A stretch of DNA of 64,000 nt from Zavarzinia compransoris (GCF_003173055.1 NZ_QGLF01000004.1:124001-188000), one strand, 5' to 3'; positions 51,395 through 60,779 are shown, numbered from the stretch's first letter. The notes: generated by a model not told the origin, from the sequence alone. Numbers and translations are program-made.

Positions 51395-54300
51395 TCAGGC
51401 CGGGCGGGTCCGGCGCCCGAGTTTCCGCAGGCGCGGGCCCCAGGTCTCGCGCAGGCGCAGCGGCAGGGCGAGCAGGCAGGGCGTCACCACGAGGGTGAGC
51501 ACGGTCGCAAACGCCAGGCCGAAGGCGACCGCGGTCGCCAATTGCACCCACCATTGCGCCGAAGGGGCGCCCACCGTCACCTCGCGCCCGAAGACGTCGA
51601 TGGTCAGGCTGAAGGCCATGGGCAGGATGCCGATGATGGTGGTGAAGGTGGTCAGCAGCACGGGCCGCATGCGCTGCGCGCCGGTGCGCAGGATCGCCTC
51701 ATAGGGTTCCATGCCGCGGTCGCGCAATTCCTTGTAGGTGTCGATCAGCACCACATTGTGGGCGACGACGACGCCGGCCAGCGAGATCACCCCGATCCCG
51801 GTCATGACCATGGAGAAGAGCTGGCCGGTGATCAGCAGGCCGGCGAAGACGCCGATGGTCGATAGCGCCACCGCCGACAGGATGACGAAAGTGGCATAGA
51901 AGCTGTTGAACTGGGTGATCAGGATGATCGCCATCAGGAACAGGCCGATGAAGAAGGCCTGGCCCAGGAACGCCCCGGCGGCGGCGGCTTCCTCGTCCTG
52001 GCCGCGGAACTGGATGGCGACGCCGCGGTCGAAATGCTGGGCGGCCAGCCAGGCCTTGATTTCCCGCACCTTGTCGTCGGCCAGGATGCCGGCGGCGACA
52101 TTGGCCTGAAGGGTGATCACGCGCTTGCCGTCGATCCGCTTCAGCTTGCCGGTGGTCGGTTCCGCCACCCGGTCGACGAAGCTCGAGATCGGCACCTGCC
52201 CCAGGCGGGTTTCCAGGCGCAGCTGGTCGAAGGCGTCGAGATTGCGCATCTCGGCGGGGAAGCGCACGCGGATGTCGATTTCCTCGTCCGCGTCATCCGG
52301 CCGGTAGTCGCCGATCTTCACGCCGTTGGTGACCAGTTGCACCGCATTGCCGACCGAGGTGATGTCGGCGCCGAAGCGCCCCGCCTGGGCGCGGTCGACC
52401 CGCAGCACCCAGTCGATGCCGGGCAGGGGGCGGGAATCCTCGATGTCGATCAGGCCGGGCAAGGTTTCGAGATAGGCGCGGATGCGGTCGGCGACCGGGG
52501 ACAGGGCATCGGGCAGGTTGGCGCTGAGTTCGATCTGCACCGCCTTGCCGACCGGCGGGCCGACGTCGGGCAGCCGGGTTTCGACCGCGATGCCGGCGAT
52601 GCGGCCCGCGCGCTCGCGGATCTCGCCCAGGATTTGCGCCGCCGGGCGGCGGTGGTCCCATTCGGCGAATTCGATGGTCATGTTGCCGATCGTGTCGGGG
52701 GCCGCGTCCACGCCGCCCGGCGGCTCGCCCACGGTCGTATTGGCGATGACGATGCCCTCGACCGCCAGGACTTCCCGTTCGACCTCGCGCATCAGGGCGT
52801 CGCGTTCCCGGATCGACAGGTTGCCCCGGGCATGGACCAGGACGATGGCCCGTTCCGGCTCGACCTCGGGGAAGAACTGCACGCCCTTGCCCTGGGCGCC
52901 ATAGGCGACCTGCAAGGCGATCAGCAGGCCGACGCAGCCGAGCAGGATCTTGCCCGGATGGTGCAGGGCCCGTTCCAGGGTGCGCGAATACCAGCCGGTG
53001 AAGCCGGGCAGGCTGCCCAGGTCGCCGCGCTCGGTGACGGCGATGTAATGCTCGGTCTTCTCGTCGGTCGCGCCGGGCTTGCCGAAGATGGCGCCGAGCA
53101 CGGGAATGAACATCAGCGCGATCAGGATCGAGCCCATCAGGGTGACGATCAGGGTCAGCGGGATATAGGACATGAACTTGCCGGTGATGCCCGGCCAGAA
53201 CAGCAGGGGCACGAAGACGATGGCGGTCGTCGTCGTCGTCGTGATCACCGGCCAGGCCATGCGCTTGGCCGCGACGGCATAGGCTTCGCGCCGGCCCATG
53301 CCCTCGGTCATCTTGCGGTCGGCATATTCGACCACGATCACGCCGCCGTCGACCACCATGCCGACGACCAGGATCATCGAGAACATGACCAGCATGTTCA
53401 AGGTCACCCCCATGGCCGACAGCAGAATGAGGCCGAGCAGGAACGAGCCCGGAATGGTGAGCGAGACCAGCCCGGCCGAGCGCAGGCCCAGCGAGCCGAC
53501 GACCACGACCATGACCAGGAAGACCGCGATCACCACCGAATTCTCGAGATCGACCAGCATGGTGCGGATCTCCTTCGAGGCGTCCTGGGCATAGTCGATC
53601 TGCACGTTGGGCGGCAGGTCGGCGCGGGCGTAGTCGACGATCGCCTTCACCTTGGCCACGGTCTCGATGATGTTGCGCCCGGCGCGCTTCTTCACCTCGA
53701 GGGTCAGGGACGGCTTGCCGTTGACCCGGGCGAATGTGTCCGGGTCTTTGAAGGTGCGGCGGATCTCAGTGATGTCGCGCAGGGTCACCACGCCATCGCC
53801 CGAGACCTTGACCGGCAGGGAGAGGACATCCTCCGCCGTCTCGAACAGGCCGGGGACCTTGATCGAGAAGCGGCCGGCCCCGGTATCGAGGGCGCCGGCG
53901 GCGACCAGGCGGTTGTTCAGGGCGACGATGTTGAGGAGTTCCGCCTGGCTGATCCGGTAGGATTCGAGCTTCAGCGGATCGACCACGATTTCGAGCAATT
54001 CGTCGCGCTTGCCGGTGATATCGGCGGACAGGACGTCGGGCAGGGCCTCGAAGGCATCCTCGAACTGGCGCGCGATCGCCAGCAGCGTGCGTTCCGGGAC
54101 ATCGCCCGAAAGGGTGACCAGCAGCACGGGGAAGAGCGAGATCGAGACCTGGGTGACGATCGGCTCCTCGGTGTCGGCCGGGAGTTTGGGCTTCGCCTGG
54201 TCGACCTTCTCGCGGACGTCGGCCAGCGCCTTGTCGCCGTCGAAGCCGGCGTCGAATTCGAGCAGGACATAGGCATAGCCCTCGCCCGCCTCGGCCTTCA

Positions 54301-54541
54301 TGGTCTTGATGCCCTCGATGGCGCGCAGTTCGCGTTCCATCGGGCGCAGCAGCAGGCGCTCCCCGTCCTCGGGCGAAATGCCGTCGTGGATCAGGTTGAC
54401 GTAGATATAGGGGATTTCCGCGTCCGGCTGCGCCTCGCGCGGGATGGTCAGATAGGTGGAGAGGCCGGCGATCGCCAGCAGCACCAGGAAGCTGAGCACG
54501 GTGCGCGGATAGCGCAGGCACCAGTCGATGATCGCGTTCAC
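51395..54541 (-). CDS. RND efflux permease (HAE1/AcrB-like)
   Basis: The 1048-residue inner-membrane proton antiporter has twelve helices and two large periplasmic loops. The start is a GTG overlapping the adaptor stop by four bases. The N-terminus NAIIDWCLRYPRTVLSFLVL and the mid-region SMILVVGMVVDGGVIVVEYA are typical. In the fourth helix, where AcrB has two adjacent aspartates, this protein has Asp-Gly (near residue 396), a variant I believe is common in this subfamily. It works with the adaptor encoded upstream. No outer-membrane channel gene is adjacent. Confidence 0.94.
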   Translation of the reverse strand: MNAIIDWCLRYPRTVLSFLVLLAIAGLSTYLTIPREAQPDAEIPYIYVNLIHDGISPEDGERLLLRPMERELRAIEGIKTMKAEAGEGYAYVLLEFDAGFDGDKALADVREKVDQAKPKLPADTEEPIVTQVSISLFPVLLVTLSGDVPERTLLAIARQFEDAFEALPDVLSADITGKRDELLEIVVDPLKLESYRISQAELLNIVALNNRLVAAGALDTGAGRFSIKVPGLFETAEDVLSLPVKVSGDGVVTLRDITEIRRTFKDPDTFARVNGKPSLTLEVKKRAGRNIIETVAKVKAIVDYARADLPPNVQIDYAQDASKEIRTMLVDLENSVVIAVFLVMVVVVGSLGLRSAGLVSLTIPGSFLLGLILLSAMGVTLNMLVMFSMILVVGMVVDGGVIVVEYADRKMTEGMGRREAYAVAAKRMAWPVITTTTTTAIVFVPLLFWPGITGKFMSYIPLTLIVTLMGSILIALMFIPVLGAIFGKPGATDEKTEHYIAVTERGDLGSLPGFTGWYSRTLERALHHPGKILLGCVGLLIALQVAYGAQGKGVQFFPEVEPERAIVLVHARGNLSIRERDALMREVEREVLAVEGIVIANTTVGEPPGGVDAAPDTIGNMTIEFAEWDHRRPAAQILGEIRERAGRIAGIAVETRLPDVGPPVGKAVQIELSANLPDALSPVADRIRAYLETLPGLIDIEDSRPLPGIDWVLRVDRAQAGRFGADITSVGNAVQLVTNGVKIGDYRPDDADEEIDIRVRFPAEMRNLDAFDQLRLETRLGQVPISSFVDRVAEPTTGKLKRIDGKRVITLQANVAAGILADDKVREIKAWLAAQHFDRGVAIQFRGQDEEAAAAGAFLGQAFFIGLFLMAIILITQFNSFYATFVILSAVALSTIGVFAGLLITGQLFSMVMTGIGVISLAGVVVAHNVVLIDTYKELRDRGMEPYEAILRTGAQRMRPVLLTTFTTIIGILPMAFSLTIDVFGREVTVGAPSAQWWVQLATAVAFGLAFATVLTLVVTPCLLALPLRLRETWGPRLRKLGRRTRPA

Positions 54542-55617
54542 GAGGGTTCGCCCTCGTCGCGGGCAGCCTCGACCTTCTGGCCGGGCAGCACGTAATCCTG
54601 GCCGACCACGATGACGTCGGCCGCTCCCTCCAGCCCGGTGACCCAGACCCCGCCGTCGTCCGAGCCGACGATCGCGACCGGCACGAAGGCGACGGTACCG
54701 TCCGCCGCCACCGTCTTCAGGCCGATGGTGCCGTCGGTGTCGAGGTTCAGGATGGCGGGGGAGACGTGATGGGCGGGCAGCACCCGGGTCGGGATGCGGG
54801 CCTCGGTGGTGACGCCGGCGCGGATCTCGCCCGCCGCATTCTCGACCGCGATCTCGACGCGGAAGGTGCGGGTCTCGGGATCGGCCTTGCTGGCGATGAA
54901 GCGGACCTTGCCGGTCACCGCCTGGCCGGTGATCAGGCGGGCGCGGGCGGTGGCGCCGGGCGCGATGTCGGCGATCTCGCGCTCCGCCACCTGGCCGGTG
55001 ATGAGGATGGTGGAGGTATCGACCACGGTGGCGCAGCCCTGGGGCCCGCCCGGATTGAGGATGTCGCCGATTTCCGCCGCGGTCTCCTCGATCACGCCAT
55101 CGAAGGGGGCGCGGATCTCGATATTGCCGAGGTCGAGGCGCATGCGCGTGACCTTGGCCCGGGCGGCGTCGAGCAGGGCGCGGGCCTCGGCCAGGCGGTT
55201 GGCGGTGCCGAAGCCCGCCCCCTGGAGCTTGGCGGCGGCATTATATTCGATCTCGCGCTGGCGAAGCTCGGCCTCGGCCTCGGTCAGGGCGGCTTCGCGG
55301 TCGCGGACCGACAGGCGGCACAGGATGTCGCCCTGCTTCACCCGGTCGCCCCGTTCGACCAGAATGGCGGCGACCGCGCCCGAAACCTCGGCGCGGACGT
55401 CGACGCTGCGCAGCGCCTCGGTCCGGCCGCGCAGGACGACGGTGCCGGCGTAATCCCCCGGGGCCAGGGCGCGGACGCGGACGCGCGGCAGCACGTCCGG
55501 CTTTTCCGCCAGCGTATCGGCCGGGGCGACATGGGCGTTGCCGGTCAGGGCGCCGGAGGCGATCCAGAGCGCCATGGCCGCCGCCAGCGTGCCGGCGATC
55601 ACATAGGACTTACGCAT
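54538..55617 (-). CDS. RND periplasmic adaptor (HlyD/AcrA-like)
   Basis: The 359-residue membrane-fusion protein has an N-terminal anchor (SYVIAGTLAAAMALWIASGA), lipoyl halves SVDVRAEVSGAVAAILVERG and IRAPFDGVIEETAAEIGDIL around a helical hairpin (about 105-165), then beta-barrel and membrane-proximal domains. It overlaps the PadR gene by 19 bases and the permease gene by four, indicating one operon. It lacks a lipobox. Confidence 0.93.
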   Translation of the reverse strand: MRKSYVIAGTLAAAMALWIASGALTGNAHVAPADTLAEKPDVLPRVRVRALAPGDYAGTVVLRGRTEALRSVDVRAEVSGAVAAILVERGDRVKQGDILCRLSVRDREAALTEAEAELRQREIEYNAAAKLQGAGFGTANRLAEARALLDAARAKVTRMRLDLGNIEIRAPFDGVIEETAAEIGDILNPGGPQGCATVVDTSTILITGQVAEREIADIAPGATARARLITGQAVTGKVRFIASKADPETRTFRVEIAVENAAGEIRAGVTTEARIPTRVLPAHHVSPAILNLDTDGTIGLKTVAADGTVAFVPVAIVGSDDGGVWVTGLEGAADVIVVGQDYVLPGQKVEAARDEGEPS

Positions 55618-56162
55618 GCTTCACTCCCGGACGGGGACTGGCCGGCTTGGACGACCAGGGCCTTGTTGTTTTCCATGTAGTCGATCGCCGCCCGGATCTT
55701 GGCAAGGCCGAGGCCGATGGCGAATTGCAGGTTGGGCATGGCCGCGGCGGCGGGGTCGGCGCGGGCCGCCTCCAGCCGCCGTTCCGCCTCGCGGTATTCG
55801 CCGAGGGTCTGCTCGACATAGCCGAGCGCCACCCCGGTGGGTAGCAGATGGGCGAAGATCATGGCGATCAGGAATTCGGAGCGCGTCTTTTCCGGCTGGA
55901 TGCCGCGCGACAGTCCGGCGATGAAATGGGCGCGGCCGGCGGGGGTGATCGAATAGACCTTCTTGTCGGGCCGGCCGTCCTGTTCCTCCGCGCGGCAGAG
56001 AACGAGACCCTCCTGCGCCAGCCGGGTCAGGGCGGGATAGATCGAGCCGAAGGAGGCGTCGAAGACACCGTTGAAGGTGCCGTCCTCGAACAGCTTCTTG
56101 ATCTCGTAGCCACTGGCCTCGCCGAAGGTGAGCAGGCCGGTGCAGACCGTCTTGATGTCCAT
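55599..56162 (-). CDS. PadR-family transcriptional regulator
   Basis: The 187-residue repressor has the PadR winged helix (residues 5-85: LLTFGEASGYEIKKLFEDG, SFGSIYPALTRLAQEGLV, KKVYSITPAGRAHF) and a C-terminal dimerisation helix pair. It is the first gene of the efflux operon. An ATATATC-N5-GATATAT palindrome 19-37 bases upstream is the probable operator for autoregulated control of the pump. Confidence 0.93.
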   Translation of the reverse strand: MDIKTVCTGLLTFGEASGYEIKKLFEDGTFNGVFDASFGSIYPALTRLAQEGLVLCRAEEQDGRPDKKVYSITPAGRAHFIAGLSRGIQPEKTRSEFLIAMIFAHLLPTGVALGYVEQTLGEYREAERRLEAARADPAAAAMPNLQFAIGLGLAKIRAAIDYMENNKALVVQAGQSPSGSEACVSPM

Positions 56163-56180
56163 GCCGGGGCGTCTCGTTCC

Positions 56181-56220
56181 ATATATCAGATCGATATATG
56201 CCGGGCCGATATATGCCGGG
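56181..56220. promoter_or_regulatory. PadR operator and AT-rich direct repeat
   Basis: ATATATCAGATCGATATAT (56181-56199) is a perfect inverted repeat around a five-base centre. Its right arm starts a two-copy repeat of CGATATATGCCGGG with a 15-base period. PadR sites are typically ATAT-rich palindromes. It lies just upstream of padR. Confidence 0.65.
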
Positions 56221-56376
56221 CGGGCGAGGCCGAGTCAACGCGTCATCGCAGCGCATCAATTCACCATGTCTCACCGTCATTGCAGATGTGCGCTGAGCGC
56301 ATTGCTATTCATGGGCCGCAACGTCGATTCCGACCGTTCCGGCGGCCAAAATGGCTCCGGAGTCACCAAATTTGAT

Positions 56377-56405
56377 TTGAATACGGGACGGACGCCGCAT
56401 ATCGT
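56377..56405 (+). promoter_or_regulatory. Putative sigma-70 promoter of the cold-shock gene
   Basis: TTGAAT and TATCGT are spaced by 17 bases. Each matches its consensus at four of six positions. It would give a leader of about 120 bases. Confidence 0.4.
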
Positions 56406-56534
56406 TTGTCCGCTCCCCAAAAGTGCGGGTCGCCGTGGGTCGGTGGTGCCGCCAAAGGGACTGTGTGTCTTGGGGAGCGTCCGAAAAGCATTTGCGTCGC
56501 CGTGCAGCGGCGCGCCTCTCCAAGGTCTGATCCA

Positions 56535-57266
56535 GTGCCGAACAACGTCAAAGCGCGTGTCAAGTGGTTCAACAGCATGAAGGGCTTCGGTTTCGTCGCC
56601 CCGATCGATGGTTCCCCTGACGCCTTCCTCCATGTCTCCGTGTTGAGTTCGGCCGGTTACGGCGATCTTCCCGACGGTGCGGAACTCACGGTCGATATCG
56701 GAGAAGGGCCGCGTGGTCCCCAGGTTCAGCGCCTGATCGACGTGGTCGGCGTGGAGCCGGGTTCGGCCCCCCCGCATCGTGCCCCCTTCGGCGACCGTGG
56801 CGGCTTCGGCGACCGTGAGCGTGGCGGGTTCGGCCGCGACCGTGGCGGTTTCGGCGACCGTGATCGCGGCGGCTTCGGCGACCGTGGCGGGTTCGGCGGC
56901 GGCGGCGACCGCGGCGGCTTCGGCAACCGCGAGCGTTCGGGCGGCTTCGGCGGCGAGCGCTCGGGCGGCTTCGGCGGCGAGCGTTCGGGCGGTTTCTCGG
57001 GCGGCGGCGACCGCGGGGGCTTCAACAATGCCCCGATCGCGGCCCCGGCTTCGGACGCCGAGACCATCTCGGGCACCGTGAAGTGGTTCAAGCCGGAATC
57101 CGGCTTCGGTTTCATCGTCGCCGATGACGGCGGCAAGGATGTCTTCATTCACAAGAGCGTGCTGCGCCGCTGCGGTCTCGTCGACCTGCAGGCTCAGCAG
57201 CGCGTGAAGATGACCGTGCAGACCGCGCAGAAGGGTCGCGAGGCGACCTGGATCGCGACGATCTGA
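56535..57266 (+). CDS. Double cold-shock-domain RNA-binding protein with RGG/FG-rich linker
   Basis: The 243-residue protein starts at GTG (56535, AAGG nine bases upstream) directly before the first cold-shock domain (residues 3-68; RNP1 KGFGFV, RNP2 AFLHVSVL). A second domain spans about 176-243 ([23 protein letters not shown]2 VFIHKSVL). The roughly 100-residue linker is made of [16 protein letters not shown] and similar repeats, like RGG boxes. Two-domain cold-shock proteins are common in alphaproteobacteria, but this long linker is unusual. It likely binds RNA or single-stranded DNA. A strong terminator follows. Confidence 0.92.
   Translation: MPNNVKARVKWFNSMKGFGFVAPIDGSPDAFLHVSVLSSAGYGDLPDGAELTVDIGEGPRGPQVQRLIDVVGVEPGSAPPHRAPFGDRGGFGDRERGGFGRDRGGFGDRDRGGFGDRGGFGGGGDRGGFGNRERSGGFGGERSGGFGGERSGGFSGGGDRGGFNNAPIAAPASDAETISGTVKWFKPESGFGFIVADDGGKDVFIHKSVLRRCGLVDLQAQQRVKMTVQTAQKGREATWIATI
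56785..57022 (+). repeat. Degenerate repeats encoding the RGG/FG linker
   Basis: GGCTTCGGCGACCGT-type units of 15-24 bases recur with small variations, encoding [14 protein letters not shown] and similar motifs. Recombination between units could change linker length. Confidence 0.75.
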
Positions 57267-57293
57267 CGATCGTCGCCGGTTGATCTGGATCGG

Positions 57294-57322
57294 GGCCGGG
57301 CGGGAAACCGCCCGGCCTTTTT
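57294..57322 (+). terminator. Rho-independent terminator after the cold-shock gene
   Basis: GGCCGGGCGG pairs perfectly with CCGCCCGGCC around a GAAA tetraloop, followed by TTTTT (57318-57322). It starts 28 bases after the stop and is the clearest intrinsic terminator in the window. Confidence 0.92.
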
Positions 57323-57354
57323 CATTCTATCCGGCCTTTGCCGTTTCCGGCCGC

Positions 57355-57708
57355 TCAGCGCCGGTGGCGGCGCAGGGCGCGGCCGGCCAGCATCAGGGCC
57401 AGGGGCAGCAGGGCGATGCCGCCGACCGCCCCGACCGCGGCGCCGTTCCGCACCAGCAGGGGCAGGGCGACTTCGCTTTCCAGGGCCGCCCAGTCGGCAT
57501 CGGATTTCGGCGCCGGAAAGGCCCGGGGGCCGAAGAGGATATCGATGCCGCGCACCTGGGCCGGCGCGAGATAGATCGTGCTATAGGCCGGCAGGACCGC
57601 GGCCCGTGCGGGCAGCCGGGCGAAACTGAGGTGCGGGGCGACCAGCCACAGCACCGCCCCTGCCCAGGCCAGGGCAAGGACGAGGAGAAGGCGGGCGAAC
57701 AGGCGCAT
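57355..57708 (-). CDS. Small membrane protein, unknown
   Basis: The 117-residue protein has an N-terminal hydrophobic helix (LFARLLLVLALAWAGAVLWL), a short periplasmic region with a P-A-Y-S-T-I-Y-L-A-P segment, and a second helix near 88-110 ending in a basic RRHRR tail. It lies 10 bases after the EF-hand gene and is probably cotranscribed. Family not recognised. Confidence 0.68.
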   Translation of the reverse strand: MRLFARLLLVLALAWAGAVLWLVAPHLSFARLPARAAVLPAYSTIYLAPAQVRGIDILFGPRAFPAPKSDADWAALESEVALPLLVRNGAAVGAVGGIALLPLALMLAGRALRRHRR

Positions 57709-57718
57709 GACCGTGCCC

Positions 57719-58183
57719 TCAGCGTGCGGCCGCGGCGCCCAGGCTGGGTGCCGTCAGGTCGCGGCCGGCGAGGTCGGCCAGGGTGATCACCCCGTCCTTG
57801 TCGGCATCGAGAAAGGCGAAATGGGCGATCGAGGCTTTGTTCGCCTCGCGCCCGTCGACGAAGCCGTCGCGATTGCGGTCCATCTGGCGGAACTGGACCT
57901 TGGCCGCCCGTTCCCCTGCCGCCCCGGGGGCCAGCCGGGCCTGCTGGGCCAGCACTTCGGCCAGGCTGAGGCGGGCGTCGCCGTTGCTGTCCGCCTGGGC
58001 GAAGAGATTGTCGACGAATTGATCCGCCTCCGCCTCGTCGATGCGGCCGTCGGCATTGCGGTCGACCGCGACGAACAGCAGGCGCAGCCCGAGCGGGACG
58101 CCGCCCGCCGGGGCCGGCTGGGCAAGGGCGGGGGGGCCGGCGGCAAGGGCCAGCACGGCGGCGGCAAGGATGCGCTTCATCAT
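57719..58183 (-). CDS. Exported EF-hand protein
   Basis: The 154-residue product (58183, or the next ATG at 58180) has a signal peptide (MMKRILAAAVLALAAGPPAL) and four EF-hand-type loops: VDRNADGRIDEAE, ADSNGDARLSLAE, MDRNRDGFVDGRE and LDADKDGVITLAD. The first, third and fourth have canonical D-x-D/N-x-D-G spacing, so calcium binding is likely; the second lacks the glycine. It lies 148 bases from the aminotransferase-like gene. Role unknown. Confidence 0.85.
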   Translation of the reverse strand: MMKRILAAAVLALAAGPPALAQPAPAGGVPLGLRLLFVAVDRNADGRIDEAEADQFVDNLFAQADSNGDARLSLAEVLAQQARLAPGAAGERAAKVQFRQMDRNRDGFVDGREANKASIAHFAFLDADKDGVITLADLAGRDLTAPSLGAAAAR

Positions 58184-58331
58184 CTGGGCAAGATCGATCC
58201 GGCCCGGCGCCGGGTCAAGCCCGATCCCGGCCGGGCCGCTCTCTCTCTCGATGGCTCCGGCACTGGCAAGGCCGGCCGCTATTTCGATGCGCCGGATACG
58301 GTGCTCAGCGGCGGCACGCTTTGACTGAGCC

Positions 58332-59243
58332 TCACCGGCCCTCGGCATCGCGCAGGCGCAGGTAGAAGGTCTTCAGCGCCTCGGTGACCGGGCCGGCCCT
58401 GCCGCTGCCGATCGGGCGGCCGTCCAGCCGGGTCGCCGGGGTCAGGCCGCCGAAGGTGCCGGTGACGAAGGCTTCGTCCGCGCCGCCGACCTCGGCCAGG
58501 GTGAAATTGCGCAACTCCAGCGGCAGGTTGTTCGCCCGCGCCAATTCGATCACATGGGCCCGGGTGATGCCGTTGAAGCAATAGTCGCCGCTGGAGGTGA
58601 CGATGGTGCCGCGCTTCACCATGAAGAAATTGGTGGCGTTGCAACTCGACACGAAGCCGTGGGGATCCAGCATCAGGGCTTCGTCCGCACCGGCCTTGAT
58701 CGCGTGGTTGAGGGCGATGATCAGGTTCAGGCGCGAATGGCTGTTCAGGCGCATGTCGAACATGTCGGCCGGGGTGCAGCGGATCGGCACCGAGGCGAGA
58801 TGCAGCCCGCGCTCGAAGAGGGCAGGGGACGGTTCCTTCCATTCGGCGACGATGACCAGGGTGGCGGGCCCGATGGTCATGCGCGGGTCCTGGTTCGGCG
58901 TCCGCTTCAGGCCGCGGGTCACCATCAGGCGGATATGGACGCCGTCGACCATATTGTTGGCGACGATGGTCTCGTAGAGGGCGGCGGCCAGTTCGATGCG
59001 GCTGCGGCCGATGTCGAGGTCGATCGCCCGCGCCCCGGCATAGAGCCGGTCCAGGTGCCGTTCCATGAAGGCGACCCGGCCCTTGATCAGGCGGAAACCC
59101 TCCCACACCCCGTCGCCCAGCACGAAGCCGGCGTCGAAGACCGAGACCCTGGCCTCGTCCCGGGGCACCAGCGCCCCGTTCACATGGACGAGGACGGACG
59201 CATTGCGCGGATCGTCGGCGTAGGACTGGCTGCCGATGGACAT
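58332..59243 (-). CDS. Class IV aminotransferase-like protein; PLP lysine apparently absent
   Basis: The 303 residues show the fold-type IV pattern of branched-chain and D-amino-acid aminotransferases: RVSVFDAGFVLGDGVWEGFR near 32-51, GADEALMLDPHGFVSSCNAT near 184-203 with NFFMVKRGTIVTSS, and GITRAHVIELARANNLPL. In relatives the PLP Schiff-base lysine lies about 20 residues before the DEA motif; here that segment reads DMRLNSHSRLNLIIALNHA with arginine and no lysine. The start directly abuts the sulfotransferase stop. Either the subfamily places its lysine elsewhere or the protein is not a transaminase. Confidence 0.85.
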   Translation of the reverse strand: MSIGSQSYADDPRNASVLVHVNGALVPRDEARVSVFDAGFVLGDGVWEGFRLIKGRVAFMERHLDRLYAGARAIDLDIGRSRIELAAALYETIVANNMVDGVHIRLMVTRGLKRTPNQDPRMTIGPATLVIVAEWKEPSPALFERGLHLASVPIRCTPADMFDMRLNSHSRLNLIIALNHAIKAGADEALMLDPHGFVSSCNATNFFMVKRGTIVTSSGDYCFNGITRAHVIELARANNLPLELRNFTLAEVGGADEAFVTGTFGGLTPATRLDGRPIGSGRAGPVTEALKTFYLRLRDAEGR

Positions 59244-59987
59244 TCAGGGGGCTCCGGTCAGGCGGTGGGCGCGCAGGCGCCGGTAATAGAGTTCAGCGGC
59301 TTCGATCAGGGCTTCGTGGCCGGGCGGCGGCGCCTTGGCCGGGGCGGGCGGGCCGAACCCGGTCGAGGCTTCGACCGCGCCGTACCAATGATGCGCCCAG
59401 ATCCCGTCCGTGTCGCGCCGCCCCGCGGGCCAGGACAGCATGGCGGGATCGAAGCCGATGCCGATGGCGGCGCATAGCGCCCGCAGCATGGCCTCGGGAT
59501 CGGCCTGGATGTCGCGCCCCTCGATCACCGGCGGCGCCCGGCCCAGGCGGTCGGCCGCGCGCTCGAAGATTTCCCACTGCTCGCGCACGCCGATGTCGGC
59601 CAGGGTCACGTCCGCCCGCTTTTCGAGATAGGAGGCGACGACTTCCGCCGGATCGCGGATCAGGAAGCAATTGACCACGCGGTCCAGCCAGTCGCGCCCG
59701 ACCGCGGGCAGCAGGTGGTGGGTCATGTGCTTCTGGTAATGGATCCGGCCCCTGGCGATCGGCCCCGTCGTCAGGTCGCGGACCACGGGGCGCCAGTCGC
59801 AAGTCATGGCGGCGACGATCTCGTCCCGCCCCGGATGGTCGATCCCGGTCGCCTTCAGGTAGAAGCCATACAGCGGCTCGTCGACCACCGTCGTGTCGGC
59901 GCGGTTCTCGAAGGCGCGCATCATCGCGGTCGAGATGTTGCGCGGCCCCGACCACATGGCGAGGCGCAGCACGGGCGCCCCGGTCAC
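59244..59987 (-). CDS. Sulfotransferase-like P-loop protein
   Basis: The 247-residue protein has an N-terminal PAPS-loop-like motif [20 protein letters not shown], a [14 protein letters not shown] segment, and the 3'-phosphate-type site [17 protein letters not shown] near 110-126, as in sulfotransferases. The GTG start overlaps the nadK stop (GTGA), and its stop abuts the aminotransferase start with no spacing. Homologous sulfotransferase-like and aminotransferase-like domains are, to my recollection, fused in plant proteins, which would support a joint role. Substrate unknown. Confidence 0.82.
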   Translation of the reverse strand: MTGAPVLRLAMWSGPRNISTAMMRAFENRADTTVVDEPLYGFYLKATGIDHPGRDEIVAAMTCDWRPVVRDLTTGPIARGRIHYQKHMTHHLLPAVGRDWLDRVVNCFLIRDPAEVVASYLEKRADVTLADIGVREQWEIFERAADRLGRAPPVIEGRDIQADPEAMLRALCAAIGIGFDPAMLSWPAGRRDTDGIWAHHWYGAVEASTGFGPPAPAKAPPPGHEALIEAAELYYRRLRAHRLTGAP

Positions 59988-60763
59988 GGCGCGAATTGCT
60001 CGGTCAGGATGCGCTCGCCGAGCGCGCCGCCCGGATCGAACAGCAGCTTCAGGGTGACCTCCCGGTCCTCGGTGATCTCGACCTCGGCGATGCTGCGCAC
60101 CTCGGCATTGTCGGCGACGGCGGAAACCGGGCGCTTGCCCGGCTCCAGCACCTCGACCCGGACCACCGCCTCGTGTTGCAGCAGGGCGCCGCGCCAGCGC
60201 CGGGGGCGGAAGGCGCTGATCGGCGTCAGGGCCAGGACGCCGGCGTTGAGCGGCAGGATCGGGCCATGGGCCGAGAGGTTATAGGCGGTGCTGCCCGCCG
60301 GCGTCGCCAGCAGCAGCCCGTCGCAGGTGAGCGATTCGAGCCGCATGCGCCCGTCGACGAAGATGCGCAGCTTGGCCGCCTGATGGGTCTCGCGGAACAG
60401 CGACACTTCGTTGATCGCCAGCGCCTCGCTGATCTTGCCGTCGCGCCCGGTCGCACGCATGCGCAAGGGGTGCAGGGCCGATGTCTCCGCCACCGCCAGG
60501 CGGACCAGCAGGTCGTCCTCGGCATAGGGGTTCATCAGGAAGCCGAGGGTGCCCTGGTTCATGCCGTAGATGGGCAGGGGGTTTTCCGCCCGCTCCCCGG
60601 TCATGACCTTGTGCAGGCAGGCGAGCATGAGGCCGTCGCCGCCCAGTGCGACGATGACGTCGGCATTGCTGCCGGCCTCGCCGTAGCGGTGGCGCAGGCG
60701 GCGCAACGCCCCCTGGGCGTCCGCCGTGTCGGAGGCGATGAAGGTGATACGGTCGCGCGGCAT
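59984..60763 (-). CDS. nadK: NAD kinase
   Basis: Phosphorylates NAD to NADP. The 259-residue protein has the GGDG motif in [20 protein letters not shown] near 35-54, [10 protein letters not shown], the NE motif in [11 protein letters not shown], and [20 protein letters not shown]. It lies 16 bases after moaA and overlaps the next gene by four bases, so moaA, nadK, the sulfotransferase and the aminotransferase genes form one operon. Confidence 0.95.
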   Translation of the reverse strand: MPRDRITFIASDTADAQGALRRLRHRYGEAGSNADVIVALGGDGLMLACLHKVMTGERAENPLPIYGMNQGTLGFLMNPYAEDDLLVRLAVAETSALHPLRMRATGRDGKISEALAINEVSLFRETHQAAKLRIFVDGRMRLESLTCDGLLLATPAGSTAYNLSAHGPILPLNAGVLALTPISAFRPRRWRGALLQHEAVVRVEVLEPGKRPVSAVADNAEVRSIAEVEITEDREVTLKLLFDPGGALGERILTEQFAP

Positions 60764-60779
60764 GTCGGTAGGGCGGTAC

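Larger units (their letters stand above)
56163..56534. other. 372-base divergent region between padR and the cold-shock gene
   Basis: No gene is supported here. The left end holds the PadR palindrome and a repeated CGATATATGCCGGG (56192-56205, 56207-56220). A sigma-70-like promoter for the cold-shock gene lies at 56377-56405, leaving a leader of about 120 bases, a length usual for cold-shock mRNAs. A small CGCCG/CGGCG hairpin (56498-56512) sits close to the GTG start. Confidence 0.5.

Noticed and set aside
56785-57022. Repeat array as CRISPR-like or non-coding tandem repeat
   Set aside because: Units are degenerate, have no spacers and keep one reading frame encoding the RGG/FG linker.
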